Shown: in pieces, positions 35,501 through 44,954 of the stretch
Layout of the letters: the number at the start of each line of letters is the position of its first letter
How positions within the stretch are numbered: position 1 is the stretch's first letter
DNA from: Acidobacteria bacterium AB60
GTDB lineage: Bacteria; Acidobacteriota; Terriglobia; Terriglobales; Acidobacteriaceae
Reading direction: 5' to 3'
DNA: 64,000 bases
NCBI GenBank assembly: GCA_008682415.1
Contig: VANK01000014.1
Location: 1 to 64,000 of the forward strand
Made by a program: the position numbers and the translations under genes
The notes under the pieces: model-generated
Told to the model about the DNA's origin: nothing
What the model saw: only the letters and a program-made list of their open reading frames with translations
The model's database searches: none

Positions 35501-36120
35501 TCTATAATCTGGCCGCGGAGAAGTCCGTGGACCCCACGGATACGCCGAACAGCTTCGTACTGAGCTATGTCTACGAGCTACCCGTCGGCAAGGGCAAGAC
35601 ACTGGGCGGGGGCATGCACGGCGTTGCCAATCAGATTTTGGGAGGCTGGGAAACGACGGGGATCTTCACCCTCAAGGAGGGCTTTCCTCTCAGCATCAAT
35701 AGTCCCGGTAATGGGTTGAACTATTTTGGAGCAGGACAACACGTGGATGTGGTTGGGAACTATAAGGTCGCCCATCAAAGCCGCACCCAGTGGTTCAACA
35801 ACACGCCTCCGGGTATCTCTGGTGCCGCGTTTGCGCCGGCATCCAGCTGGAGCCTGGGAAATGCTCCGCGCTACTTCTCCGATCTGCGCGCCCCTCACTA
35901 TAACAACTGGGACATTGGCGTTCAGAAGAACTTCCCCATCAAGGAGAGCTCTCGAGTAGAGTTCCGGCTGGACATGTTCAATGCCTTCAATCACACCAAC
36001 TTCTATAGTCCGAATACGTCGCTTCCGCCGTTGGGCTCAACCAGTCCCGGGTCGTTCGGCACAATCAGCGAGTCCTGGACGCCGAGGCTCCTTCAAGCGG
36101 CATTGCGGCTGTACTGGTGA
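32554..36120 (+). CDS. TonB-dependent receptor of the polysaccharide locus
   Basis: A 1188-residue outer-membrane receptor. It starts with GTG after GGGAGG and has a signal peptide (MSTKRFLQTSLAVLATLCLY, cleavage near LRAQS). An N-terminal carboxypeptidase-like domain (SLSGTVTDPSAARVAGASVT), a plug (LPLNLRNVFNFVELNSSVNN, TTAFLLDGAWDTSTGWGGVI) and a barrel ending LLQAALRLYW follow. It heads a plus-strand run TBDR-TPR-GH31, so it probably imports oligosaccharides released from a plant polymer. No SusD-like protein is encoded nearby. The TPR protein four bases downstream may play a related capture role; that is inference. Confidence 0.93.
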   Translation: MSTKRFLQTSLAVLATLCLYGAPALRAQSLASSASLSGTVTDPSAARVAGASVTLASPDKGISRTYKTDAEGGFSFPLLPAGAYTLTVEAKGFKTFKQQGIRLEVGQAANYTATLAIGATEEIMVTTEPPLLQTDNANIGAEISSVQVTELPLNLRNVFNFVELNSSVNNLSQRQTISSGGEQGTADQDVSFLNFGGGYFGTTAFLLDGAWDTSTGWGGVIYVPSPDNVQEFKVQQNSFSAQYGWSTGNVVNVVTKSGTRSLHGVAYDYLRNGALDANFYFNNLAHLPRPNSHRNQFGVAVGGPVFIPGVYKHRDKTFWFFQYEGHRENDPLAAPLSTTPIDAFRNGDFSALLGAPTGTTDALCRPIVAGQIYDPFTTRQVTATCGPSAGKTVYIRDPIAGNNLANSKMGIDAVGQKLVSYYPKPLNNQVTNNWSATGVALNNSDEFSARIDHNVNDNTRIYGRYSYKKESKGESPDYYGANDPAGPGQINPNNRWNLALGGSHVFTPTFTLSANLGGMKWIEGNNLQSAGFKPSSLGLPGFIDSSSAQFPVINANLYLGEGPLQGAGEARFPRSAVSGSVDLVKVLGAHQLSFGFMQVAIDENGGRISPTTFTFNNLLTAGPDPTSPATGGDAIASMLLGTPVSGGTGVSVFNVSRTWLYGTYLQDDWKATRKLTLNLGLRWEVQTPITDRHNRLSTFNYSAVNPISSSVGGTYTGEVVFANSNHRGQYDTNYKHFAPRFGLTYQVMPKLVARGGFGFFYPNQFLNSPNIIGYTSSTPYVASNDGGISPCPGCTLSHAFPNGPVPVVGNTLGSLTNVGFSTSAVNPKRKTYYGEQWMGGIQFAPSANDVLDMTYVGNHNVHTLAGGLNLNQIDPKYFSMGNDLLTQVPNPFYGHVPAGSPCSLDQPTVAQGQLLRPHPEFCDINETQDPAGTSHYNALDINYTHRVSQGLTLLASYTFSKFIDDISGPEGWANSSAESIRNVYNLAAEKSVDPTDTPNSFVLSYVYELPVGKGKTLGGGMHGVANQILGGWETTGIFTLKEGFPLSINSPGNGLNYFGAGQHVDVVGNYKVAHQSRTQWFNNTPPGISGAAFAPASSWSLGNAPRYFSDLRAPHYNNWDIGVQKNFPIKESSRVEFRLDMFNAFNHTNFYSPNTSLPPLGSTSPGSFGTISESWTPRLLQAALRLYW

Positions 36121-36124
36121 AGGG

Positions 36125-38059
36125 ATGCATTCGACGATGCGGGCATCGGGTTATAGACCTGCTGCGTTCTGGGGCTTTACGCTCCTCGCTCTTGCCTGTA
36201 CAGCCCTCTCACAGCAGCGCAGCGATTATGACTCTCTCCTTGCCTCGGCCCAACAGGCTCAGGTAAGGGGGGACTTTGATGGCGCTGCGCGACTGTACCA
36301 GCAAGCCTCGGTGATTCACCCGGAGCGGGCCGAGCTCAAAGCGAACGCGGGGCTGATGTACTACCAGGCAAACAGGAGCGAACTCGCGGCTGCTTCGCTG
36401 CAGCAGGCGATTCGAATCAGCCCGGAGCTGTTTGTTCCTAACCTGTTTCTCGGGCTTGATTACGTGAGACTCAGGCGCTTCAACGAAGCGATCCCTTACC
36501 TGAAGCGCGCCGCGCGCATTAAGCCAGATGACTTCCACGCCGCGGCGGGATTAGGAGACGCTTATGAGGGTGTCGGAAATATCCGCATGGCAATCCGGTG
36601 CTTCCACAGAGCAACGGAGATCGATGGGAAGGATGCGGATAGCTGGTTCCACCTGGGAGTGGAATACCTGAAGCAGGTGGAAGGAGACGCCCGCACTCTG
36701 GTGACGCAATATCACGAATCGGCCTACGTCGCAGCCCTGATGGGGGAAAACTTTGCTCAGCGGCACGCTTGGATTCAGGCATCACGCGCCTACCAGCAGG
36801 CGTTCGGCCAGCCCGCTGTTCCTCCGGATACGCACGCCGCCTATGGATTTGTATTGATGAATGAGAACGATCTTGCCGGGGCCGAGCGCGAGCTGCACTC
36901 CGAGCTCGCATCAAATCCGGGTTCTCTGCTGGCACGGCTGGGCATGGCCAAACTGGCGCTAGAACAGCGGTCGAGCGAGATGGCGGCAGAGCACGTCGCG
37001 CAGATCTGGAAAACTGATCCCGGCTTTCTTATCTCGAACGCGGAGCTGTTCAGCACAGGCCTGGAACCGGAAAAGAAGTCCGACTTCCATTCCGCGTTAA
37101 GACAGTTGGTCACTTCCGGAGAGCTTTCTGAGGAAGTGACTTCGCTCTTTCAGCCGGTGGACGCCTCTCTACCTGCTGCTCAAACGGGATCCGAAAAGAC
37201 CTCTGATGCCGGGCAATCGGGAACCGATACGACGAAGCTGTACAGCCGGGGTTCGTATCGGCAATGCAGCGAGGATCTAAGATCGCGACTCGATTCACTT
37301 GCGGTGAAGGATTTGCGGATGCTGGCATTCTGTGCCTACGCCACTGGCGACTACGAACACGCTTTCCTCGCGGCAGAGAAGCTTGTTTCCGTTAAGGCAA
37401 CTGAGGCGGAAGGATTGTATTGGGAGATCAGGTCGTCGCAGCGCCTCTCGACGAGTGCACTAGCGCGCGCCAGCGACATCGATTCAAGTTCTGCGAAGTT
37501 CCACGTATTGCTCGGAGACATCTATCGTGAACAAAGGCAATCGCAGGAGGCGGAACGTGAGTACCGCCGGGCATTGGGTCTCCAGCCCCGCGACTCCGGA
37601 GCGCTCTTCGGTTTGTGTTTGTCGCTGCTCGCCAATGGGCGTACTGACGAGGCGCTGCAGGTGGCACAGGGTGCAGTTCTTCATAACCCGCGCGATCCGG
37701 AGCTAAATGCGGTGATGGGTGAGATCTTGTGCCAGCGCGAAGACTTCTTGGGGGCGGAGACTTATCTGAAGAAGAGCCTTGATACGAAACCCGAGTACGT
37801 GGCACAAGTGCATGCTTTGCTCGGAAAGGTTTATTCAAATACGAATCGTACGCAAGAGGCTATCCGCGAGCTGAAGCTCGCATTACCTGCCGACAAAAAC
37901 GGCCATCTCTTCTACCAGATTGCGAGGCTGTATTTGAAGATCGGCGATCGCGATGCAGCCAACAGGGCATTTCTGGAGGCCAAGCGCCTTACGCGCGAAG
38001 GTTTGATGAACTCACCCGCGGAACTGGGTTCCGAAGATAGCGGTCCCGAGACTCCCTAG
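36125..38059 (+). CDS. Secreted TPR-repeat protein coupled to the TBDR
   Basis: A 644-residue protein. It starts MHSTMRASGYRPAAFWGFTL, a signal peptide that ends near ALSQQ; an ATG at 36137 is an alternative. It has two blocks of tetratricopeptide repeats, about residues 35-290 and 430-640. The repeats include ARLYQQASVIHPERAELKAN, SLQQAIRISPELFVPNLFLG and EREYRRALGLQPRDSGALFG, with a less regular middle part. The gene begins four bases after the TBDR stop, so the pair is probably co-translated. SusD proteins, absent here, also carry TPR-like helices. A periplasmic or surface role beside the receptor is plausible but unproved. Confidence 0.85.
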   Translation: MHSTMRASGYRPAAFWGFTLLALACTALSQQRSDYDSLLASAQQAQVRGDFDGAARLYQQASVIHPERAELKANAGLMYYQANRSELAAASLQQAIRISPELFVPNLFLGLDYVRLRRFNEAIPYLKRAARIKPDDFHAAAGLGDAYEGVGNIRMAIRCFHRATEIDGKDADSWFHLGVEYLKQVEGDARTLVTQYHESAYVAALMGENFAQRHAWIQASRAYQQAFGQPAVPPDTHAAYGFVLMNENDLAGAERELHSELASNPGSLLARLGMAKLALEQRSSEMAAEHVAQIWKTDPGFLISNAELFSTGLEPEKKSDFHSALRQLVTSGELSEEVTSLFQPVDASLPAAQTGSEKTSDAGQSGTDTTKLYSRGSYRQCSEDLRSRLDSLAVKDLRMLAFCAYATGDYEHAFLAAEKLVSVKATEAEGLYWEIRSSQRLSTSALARASDIDSSSAKFHVLLGDIYREQRQSQEAEREYRRALGLQPRDSGALFGLCLSLLANGRTDEALQVAQGAVLHNPRDPELNAVMGEILCQREDFLGAETYLKKSLDTKPEYVAQVHALLGKVYSNTNRTQEAIRELKLALPADKNGHLFYQIARLYLKIGDRDAANRAFLEAKRLTREGLMNSPAELGSEDSGPETP

Positions 38060-38144
38060 GCATTTTACCGAAGGCCTGCTCGCTCGCTCCAGAGCAGGCT
38101 TGAGCCGCGCGATTGAATCCACGAAAGGCTATTCAGTCTCAAAG

Positions 38145-40748
38145 ATGATCAAACGACACAGCATTCTTCTGTTCTTTCTCGCCACGAGTTACACGGTCTG
38201 GAGTGCTGAGCAATCGCGTTTCCAGATCGAAGACGCTCATCCCGATCGCAGTGGAGTCACTCTGCGGACCGCTGTTGGAGTGATGAGAATTGAGTTTTGC
38301 AGTGAAAGAGCGGTGCACGTTGTGGCCAGCCACACGGGCCAGATTCCCCCGGCCAAAGTGCCGGTGGTTACGCAGCCCTGTTCGGAGAAGTCCGTGCGAG
38401 TCCGTTCGGGGAAGGACCAAATCACGATCTCCACTCCAAAGATTTCTGTCCTAGTGAACAGGGCAAATGGTGCAGTTGCGTTCCAATCGCCTGAGGGGAA
38501 AACCCTGCTTGCGGAGCCAAGCCAAGGTGGCAAACAGTTCGACGTCCCAGGGACGTACGAGGCTCAGAACTGGCAGGTGAAACAGGAGTTCCGATTGCAG
38601 GCGGAAGAGGCGCTCTATGGGCTGGGTCAACACCAGGAGGGATTCTTCGATCTACGCAATATTCCCATTCGGCTTTTGCAAGCGAATACGAACATCGCGA
38701 TTCCCTTCTTGTTATCGACCAACGGATATGGGCTGCTCTGGAACAATCCTTCGCTTACCGATTTCGATCCTCCGACGGAGGTAGTGTCACTCGATCAGGA
38801 CGGCAATGGCACCTTCCAAAGCGGACCGGAGGGAGACTACGGGTTCCTTTTAAGCGGCAATTTCCGAGACCGCCTTCGATTAACGGTCGATCAAAAGGAC
38901 ATCATCGACTTGAAGAATATGTGGCTGCCCCTCTCCGCCGGGGCGAAAGTGCATCTGGCTGCCAACACGAAGTACACCCTGAATGCCGCTACGGGAGGGC
39001 ATACCAGGCTGGAGGTCCGCAGACCATCAGACACGATGGGGTTCCGATCGGAGGCGGGCGACGCCGTCGATTATTACTTTCTCTACGGGCCAGAGTTAAC
39101 CAACGTGATCGCCGCGTACCGCGACTTGACCGGGACGGCGCCGTTGCTGCCGCGCTGGGCGTACGGTTTCTGGCAATGCCGGGAACGTTATTCAAGTCAG
39201 CAACAAATCTTGGACACGGCAGGGGAATTTCGAGATCGCAAGATCCCGGTTGATGTCCTGGTGCAGGACTGGCAGTACTGGGGCAAATACGGATGGAATG
39301 CAATGCGGTTCGATGAGCGGAATTACCCCAACCCCGGGGCGATGATGGCGTCTCTTCACCAGAAGGATCTTCATTTGGTGATCTCCGTTTGGGCGAAGTT
39401 TGGAGTGGAGACAGACGTCGACCGCAACATGGTTTCGGACGGTCTGGTCCTGAAAAGCGCTGCTGCGACCGGCGAGCCCGGAGAGGCGAAGGAGCGCGAG
39501 AACTGGGCCGATCTCTTCAACCCTCGTGCACAAAGAGCCTTCTGGTCCGACCTGAATCGCAACCTGTTCGGTCTCGGGCTCGATGGATGGTGGCTTGATG
39601 CTTCGGAGCCCGAGGGTGATCCGCTCAAGACCGACGAAACTTACCTGGGTCCTGGCACCACCGTGCGCAATGCCTTTCCGTTGTTTGAAACTTCAGCGGT
39701 TTACTCGGGTCAGCGTGTCACTTCCACTGACAAGCGCGTTGTTATTCTTTCCCGCTCAGCATTCGCTGGTCAACAGCGCAACGCCTCGATCGCATGGTCG
39801 GGTGACATCTCTGCGAACTGGGATACATTACGTCGCCAGGTCACGGCCGGACTCGAGTTCGGTATGTCTGGTTTTCCATACTGGACCACGGACATCGGCG
39901 GCTTTTTCCGTCCACGCGATCAATACACCTCCGTTCCTTATCACGAGCTTCTGATTCGGTGGTTCCAATTCGGTGCCTTCTGCCCGATCTTCCGCATACA
40001 TGGATATCAATCTGAGACGGAGATGTGGAAGTACGGACCGGAAGTTGAACGCGTCTTGCGCGAATATGACGATTTCCGCTATCGATTGCTGCCCTACATC
40101 TACTCCACAGCATGGGGCGTGACCAATCGGAATGAAACGATGATGCAGGCATTGCCACTCGTGTATCCGAGCCAGCCGTCTGTAAGGTCAATTCGTGACG
40201 AGTTCCTGCTCGGAGATTCGCTCTTGATCAGCCCTGTTCTTACGGAAGGAGCGAACGCAAGAGAGGTGACCTTACCGGGCGGCGAGGATTGGACGGATTT
40301 CTGGAGCGGCGAGAAAACCCACGGCGGCCAGACGGTTCGGGTTGAGGCACCCCTCGATCGAGTTCCCATCTTCGTGAAGGCTGGTAGCATTGTTCCCCTT
40401 GGTCCAGAAGTGCAATCAGCAGCAGAGCCAATCAAGAAGCTAGAGATCAGGGTTTATCCAGGGAAGGATGCGCACTTTCTGCTCTACCAGGATTCGGGAG
40501 ACGGTTACGGATACGAACATGGAGAAAGGGCAACTATTCCGATGCACTGGGATGATGTCCATAACCGCCTGGATGTCGGGCGTAGGTCGGGGTCTTACCC
40601 AGGAATGCCTCAAGGGTTCACGTTGAATGTCGTCCGCGTCAATGGCGGCCGGGGCGTGGGAGATCTGATGATGCCAGACGGCAACCACGTCCTCAGCTAC
40701 AAGGGCGATCCGATCGCAGTGAGTCTGCCGGAGGCCAGCCAACCTTAA
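38145..40748 (+). CDS. GH31 glycoside hydrolase, probably alpha-xylosidase
   Basis: An 867-residue secreted enzyme. The start MIKRHSILLFFLATSYTVWS is a signal peptide; the TTG at 38100 only adds a non-family leader. The N-terminal beta-sandwich (EALYGLGQHQEGFFDLR) leads to a TIM barrel: WAYGFWQCRERYSSQQQILD, then GLDGWWLDASEPEGDP, which holds the nucleophile Asp, and IAWSGDISANWDTLRRQ, which holds the acid/base Asp. The C-terminal sandwich domains follow. The WWLDASEPE form is typical of GH31 alpha-xylosidases rather than alpha-glucosidases. With GH29 and GH51 nearby, xyloglucan side-chain xylose is the likely target. The exact leaving sugar is not fixed by sequence. Confidence 0.87.
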   Translation: MIKRHSILLFFLATSYTVWSAEQSRFQIEDAHPDRSGVTLRTAVGVMRIEFCSERAVHVVASHTGQIPPAKVPVVTQPCSEKSVRVRSGKDQITISTPKISVLVNRANGAVAFQSPEGKTLLAEPSQGGKQFDVPGTYEAQNWQVKQEFRLQAEEALYGLGQHQEGFFDLRNIPIRLLQANTNIAIPFLLSTNGYGLLWNNPSLTDFDPPTEVVSLDQDGNGTFQSGPEGDYGFLLSGNFRDRLRLTVDQKDIIDLKNMWLPLSAGAKVHLAANTKYTLNAATGGHTRLEVRRPSDTMGFRSEAGDAVDYYFLYGPELTNVIAAYRDLTGTAPLLPRWAYGFWQCRERYSSQQQILDTAGEFRDRKIPVDVLVQDWQYWGKYGWNAMRFDERNYPNPGAMMASLHQKDLHLVISVWAKFGVETDVDRNMVSDGLVLKSAAATGEPGEAKERENWADLFNPRAQRAFWSDLNRNLFGLGLDGWWLDASEPEGDPLKTDETYLGPGTTVRNAFPLFETSAVYSGQRVTSTDKRVVILSRSAFAGQQRNASIAWSGDISANWDTLRRQVTAGLEFGMSGFPYWTTDIGGFFRPRDQYTSVPYHELLIRWFQFGAFCPIFRIHGYQSETEMWKYGPEVERVLREYDDFRYRLLPYIYSTAWGVTNRNETMMQALPLVYPSQPSVRSIRDEFLLGDSLLISPVLTEGANAREVTLPGGEDWTDFWSGEKTHGGQTVRVEAPLDRVPIFVKAGSIVPLGPEVQSAAEPIKKLEIRVYPGKDAHFLLYQDSGDGYGYEHGERATIPMHWDDVHNRLDVGRRSGSYPGMPQGFTLNVVRVNGGRGVGDLMMPDGNHVLSYKGDPIAVSLPEASQP

Positions 40749-40828
40749 CTTCATGGAGTTTGGCCCTTGTCCGTGTTGCAGAAGGAGCGACGACGCAGGA
40801 AACCCGCAGAGCACATTTCTCACGCCGG

Positions 40829-43003
40829 TCACAGGGACAAAATACAACCCATGCGGGGCCTCGGAAAAGTCGCGACGCAGTCCTTGCCGGACTGGGCTAT
40901 CTTGATTCCGAGGTCCGTGGGATAGACGATTTCTGGGCGCCCCTCGCCGATTGGAACCCGAACTTCTTGCTCACCATCCAGACGCCAGAGAGCCACAAAT
41001 GACTTCTTCGGCGATTTGATGCCGAAGGCTATTGGCTTCGAGCTATTCGTGACATCGGGCATTCCCAATGGATAAAAGGGCACTGCCTCCGGGATGTGTT
41101 CGCGGATTATCTCTTTGTAAATGCGAATGCCCTGCTTCACTTGTGCTACCGCCAGGGCATCAAGTTTTGCAAGATGGCCGCTCTGGTGAATGCGGAGCAA
41201 CATGGCGGTCACCATGTTGAAGCTCGCCTGATCTGCGTCCGCGCCTTGGCGGGGATAGGACCACAGAGCGAGTTGGGATGGCACGACGCCCGCCGAGGCC
41301 CCGGTCGCGATCGCGGGCAGGCGGAGATATTCTTCCTGATCGGTGCAGGATTGTATCTGGGTATGCGAAAGCATGCCGTAATCCATGCGGCCGCCCCCGC
41401 TCCCACAGTTTTCAATCACGAGCTTGGGATAGCGATCGAGGAGGGTATCAAGCCAACTCAGAACAGCGCGGTTGTGTTCGAGCAACCCCTGGCCGAAACT
41501 GTCAGCGTTTTGACTCGTACCCTCGAGGGTGTCGGTGTTGTAGTCCATCTTGATGTATCCGACGCCGTACTCGTTGACCAATCGCTCAATGACCCCATTG
41601 AGGTGGCTGCGCACTTCGGGATTGCGAAAGTCGAGGAGGAGACGAGAGTTCTTAATCACCCGCTGCCCGTGACGCATGAAGAACCAGCTATCAGGTTTCT
41701 GAGCGAGAGCCGATCGCTTGCCGGCCACCTCGGGCTCGAGCCAAAGCCCGGGAACCATACCTCTCTGCCGAATCCGGTCGAGAACGAAGCGAATGCCATG
41801 GGGCCAGCGCGTTCGCGAAGGCTGCCAAAGCCCCACCGTCGAGGACCAGTCCTCGTTTTCCTCTGCATACCAGCCGGCATCGATCACGAAGTATTCGCAA
41901 CCCGCAGCAGCAGCCGCATCGATGAGAGGAAGCTCCTTCTCTTCGCTAGGATCACCCCAGAGACAGTTCATGTAATCGTTGAATATGACAGGGCAGTTGA
42001 GATTCTGGGCGGCCCTCTTTCGCACGCAGACCTGTTCGCGATAGCGCGTCAGAGCTTGAATGGCGTTCTCAAATCCACCGCGAACGCAACCGATCGCCAC
42101 GGGTACGGTCCGGAAGGACTCGCCTGGCTTCAGGTTCTTCCACGCTTGAGAATGAAGTTGATCGGGACCGCCGAGATACGCGTAGACGTTGGAAGCGCGG
42201 ATGCCTCGTTCAGCGACATTGGAGATCTCCCAATGCCACGATCCGTTATGTTCGATTTGCCAGAACCAAGCGATTCCGAGACTGGTGTTCTCCACGACAG
42301 CCATCGGAAGATATTTTTCGCTGGACCAGCTACCGATGCTGCCGGCAGCGGCCTGCGACCAGCTGGTTCTCATGTTCTCAACAAACCCAAGTTCGGAAGG
42401 CCGAAACCTGTGCCACTGCCCCTCTGCCATCCAGCTGTTGTAAGCGAGCCAGATGAAGAGCTCGCCCTCATAGTGGAGCGGGTCAGCCAAGCCGTGAAGC
42501 ATGGCAGAGCTGACGTATTCGAGTCCCACGGGCTGATCGCCGTCGTTTCGAATCACCACGTGACGCCGCACGACGGGAGAGTTATCAAACCCTTGGTAGT
42601 GCGATTCGATGTTCAGACGGGACATGGGGTCAGTGTGGCGCAGGACCAGAGTTTCATCCCCGTCCGCACGCTGCTCGTCCTTGGCGACGAATCGGAGGCG
42701 CTGGCCGGAAGATCCTCCGGATTGCTTCATCCCCGAATCCGGTGAGTCGTCGCCGGAGAAGAGCAGCCCTACCTCAACGCCGAACCTCTGGGTCAATTCT
42801 TGAGGACCCTGAAAATCTGCAGGCAAGAACGCATGTTGCCGGAGTCGTCCGTCCGAGAGGGAAAATTGGAATTGCAGCTGGCCGGGATTCCACGAAAGGT
42901 TCTCTATGGAAGCAGTTCCGGAGCCCTGGCCCGAGGCAGCTGCCGGGATTAGTGAGCCAATGCCTGCCACCCCTGAAGAGATAAGAAAATTTCGACGATT
43001 CAT
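40829..43003 (-). CDS. GH36 alpha-galactosidase, Tat-exported
   Basis: A 724-residue enzyme. The N terminus MNRRNFLISSGVAGIGSLIP has a twin-arginine motif. The N-terminal beta domain contains NIESHYQGFDNSPVVRRHVV, then the TIM barrel FNDYMNCLWGDPSEEKELPL, VPGLWLEPEV, GYIKMDYNTD (nucleophile Asp) and ENCGSGGGRMDYGML; SCTDQEEYLR carries the acid/base Asp. These are standard GH36 residues. It should release terminal alpha-linked galactose. The gene is the last of the minus-strand run and is convergent with the GH31 gene. Alpha-galactose is not a normal xyloglucan side sugar, so mixed hemicellulose or galactoside substrates are implied. Confidence 0.9.
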   Translation of the reverse strand: MNRRNFLISSGVAGIGSLIPAAASGQGSGTASIENLSWNPGQLQFQFSLSDGRLRQHAFLPADFQGPQELTQRFGVEVGLLFSGDDSPDSGMKQSGGSSGQRLRFVAKDEQRADGDETLVLRHTDPMSRLNIESHYQGFDNSPVVRRHVVIRNDGDQPVGLEYVSSAMLHGLADPLHYEGELFIWLAYNSWMAEGQWHRFRPSELGFVENMRTSWSQAAAGSIGSWSSEKYLPMAVVENTSLGIAWFWQIEHNGSWHWEISNVAERGIRASNVYAYLGGPDQLHSQAWKNLKPGESFRTVPVAIGCVRGGFENAIQALTRYREQVCVRKRAAQNLNCPVIFNDYMNCLWGDPSEEKELPLIDAAAAAGCEYFVIDAGWYAEENEDWSSTVGLWQPSRTRWPHGIRFVLDRIRQRGMVPGLWLEPEVAGKRSALAQKPDSWFFMRHGQRVIKNSRLLLDFRNPEVRSHLNGVIERLVNEYGVGYIKMDYNTDTLEGTSQNADSFGQGLLEHNRAVLSWLDTLLDRYPKLVIENCGSGGGRMDYGMLSHTQIQSCTDQEEYLRLPAIATGASAGVVPSQLALWSYPRQGADADQASFNMVTAMLLRIHQSGHLAKLDALAVAQVKQGIRIYKEIIREHIPEAVPFYPLGMPDVTNSSKPIAFGIKSPKKSFVALWRLDGEQEVRVPIGEGRPEIVYPTDLGIKIAQSGKDCVATFPRPRMGCILSL

Positions 43004-43106
43004 CGAATCTCCCGCGGAACAGTGGAGCCATCCGATTCCGGAGCACGAATGGTGAGAGGCTCACGTTGTGATCGCCACAACTGTGCTGGCGAGTTGATCA
43101 CGTCGC

Positions 43107-44906
43107 TCAGGCGAGCGTAACTCTCAGAGCGGCTGCATAATCAACCGCAGGCTTATAGCTCCCGGGGAGCTGAACGCGGAGACCCTCAGCCTGCTGCTTC
43201 CAGTCGATGGTTGCACCCGCTCCGAGTAGTTCGACACGCTCAATCTTTCCAGGATTAGTAGCGGACGAAAGGCCGAGTGATTGTACGAGAGTTGGCTCTC
43301 CGAGCCAGCCCAGAATGAGCGCATAGATCACGTTGTTTGCCTTGTTCCGCGTGAACCGAATGTCTTTCTGCCCCAGCTTGGTAATGCTCTCGCCCTGAAA
43401 GGATCCGGGCTTCACGAGGTTTGGACCTTCGCCCAGAACCTTCCATGGCCTCGTCTCATAGATTGCCTCGCCATTGATCTCCATCCAGGAGGTCACACCA
43501 TCTAGGACCGCAATCTCCTTGCTGTCGATGGTGCCGTCAGGTCTTCCAGGCACGTTGAGGATGAAGGTGCCGTTCTTGCTGACGGTGTCGATGAGCCAAT
43601 GAATCACGTCGCGGGGATTGAGATAGCCGCCGTATTCACCCGGTCTTTCATATAGGTGGCGGGAGTAATGCCAACCGCCAATGCATGTCTCCGACTGCCA
43701 CGGATATTTCATAATCTGGGCGGTGAGACCCCGCTCGTAGTCGGCGACCACGGCCTTGGCGAGTTTATCGGGCACGTCCTTAACGTTCAGGACTGCCTCC
43801 ATCTTGCCGCCATGTACTTTGAGGTTGTTGTTATAGAAGTAAGCCCCGATGTTCATCCCGCCCCATCCGAGAGGCAACAGTGAATCGTCGAAGTAGAGAA
43901 GATCGGGACTATGTTGGTCGATAAGATCGCGCGTCCTGTCGTAAAAGTTCTTCACGTACGAGACGTCGGGCAGAGCGTCAGCCGGGTGTTTGACGCAGTA
44001 GAGACGCTGAGGATCCAATCCCTGCCACCATTGATCGTCCCCTTCCCTTTGCGTCAGGTGCCCGTCATACGGAACGCCGACGAGCGGCCCTGACCTGTCG
44101 GCGCCGTGAGAAGGCTGAAACCACCACCAATTCCGGGCCTGGTGGACGGTGACGCCGAATCGCATTCCCTGCTTACGCGCGGCCGCAGCCCATGTACCCA
44201 CGACGTCGCGGTGCGGCCCATGGGCCGCGGCGTTCCAGGGTTGATGCTTCGAATCCCACGCGTCGAAGTTATCGTGATGATTGGCGAGAGCAATGAAGAT
44301 CTTTGCGCCGGCCTTCTTATAGCGCGCGATGAGTTCCTCGGGCTCCCAGTTCAGAAGGGTCCATTGCGCGCAGAGGTCTTTGTAGCCGAAGCGCGAAGGC
44401 GGACCGTAGTGATCCAGATGAAACTGATGCTGCCTCTGACCTTCAACATACATGTTGCGGGCGTACCAGTCGCCCGCCTCGGGCACGCACTGGGGACTCC
44501 AGTGAGCCCATATGCCGAACTTGGCATCGCGGTACCAGTCGGGAGCCTCGTATTCCAGCAGTGATTCCCATTCGGGCTTGAACGGGCCCTCACCGGCAAG
44601 TCCCGGAAGCGGTGACTTGAGCGGTACATCGTCCCACATGCCCCCTGCCACTTGAAGGGGAGCAGGGTTATAGTTCCATGCGGGCTGCTGCCAAGTCGAT
44701 TCATCCAATCTTGTTGAAAGGATCTTTCCGCCGCTCACCTTGTAAAAGGTTCTCTTCTCCGGCGCCAACCCACAGAATTCAGCATAGTCCTGGGTGTAGC
44801 GGTTGAATTCGCTCGGTTCTTGACCAGTAGACGCCTGCCCCACAGCCGGGATCGCCCGCGATGCTACGGTGAGTGCCATCCATTTGCAAAATTCCCTTCG
44901 CTCCAC
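43107..44906 (-). CDS. GH29 alpha-L-fucosidase, Tat-exported
   Basis: A 599-residue enzyme. The GTG at 44906 is chosen because AAGGAG lies six bases before it and because MERREFCKWMALTVASRAIP then is a short twin-arginine signal; the frame extends back 84 codons without family-like sequence. Domain markers: YRDAKFGIWAHWSPQCVPE, RYKKAGAKIFIALANHHDNF, DLLYFDDSLLPLGWGG (region of the nucleophile Asp) and NGTFILNVPGRPDGTIDSKE, then a C-terminal sandwich. It should remove alpha-L-fucose from oligosaccharides. A separate promoter lies 5' of it. GH36 follows after 103 bases, so the two can be co-transcribed. Confidence 0.92.
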   Translation of the reverse strand: MERREFCKWMALTVASRAIPAVGQASTGQEPSEFNRYTQDYAEFCGLAPEKRTFYKVSGGKILSTRLDESTWQQPAWNYNPAPLQVAGGMWDDVPLKSPLPGLAGEGPFKPEWESLLEYEAPDWYRDAKFGIWAHWSPQCVPEAGDWYARNMYVEGQRQHQFHLDHYGPPSRFGYKDLCAQWTLLNWEPEELIARYKKAGAKIFIALANHHDNFDAWDSKHQPWNAAAHGPHRDVVGTWAAAARKQGMRFGVTVHQARNWWWFQPSHGADRSGPLVGVPYDGHLTQREGDDQWWQGLDPQRLYCVKHPADALPDVSYVKNFYDRTRDLIDQHSPDLLYFDDSLLPLGWGGMNIGAYFYNNNLKVHGGKMEAVLNVKDVPDKLAKAVVADYERGLTAQIMKYPWQSETCIGGWHYSRHLYERPGEYGGYLNPRDVIHWLIDTVSKNGTFILNVPGRPDGTIDSKEIAVLDGVTSWMEINGEAIYETRPWKVLGEGPNLVKPGSFQGESITKLGQKDIRFTRNKANNVIYALILGWLGEPTLVQSLGLSSATNPGKIERVELLGAGATIDWKQQAEGLRVQLPGSYKPAVDYAAALRVTLA

Positions 44907-44954
44907 AGGCGCTCCTTTTCGCTTGTCCTCGCTTCCATGTCGCGATGCACGGCG

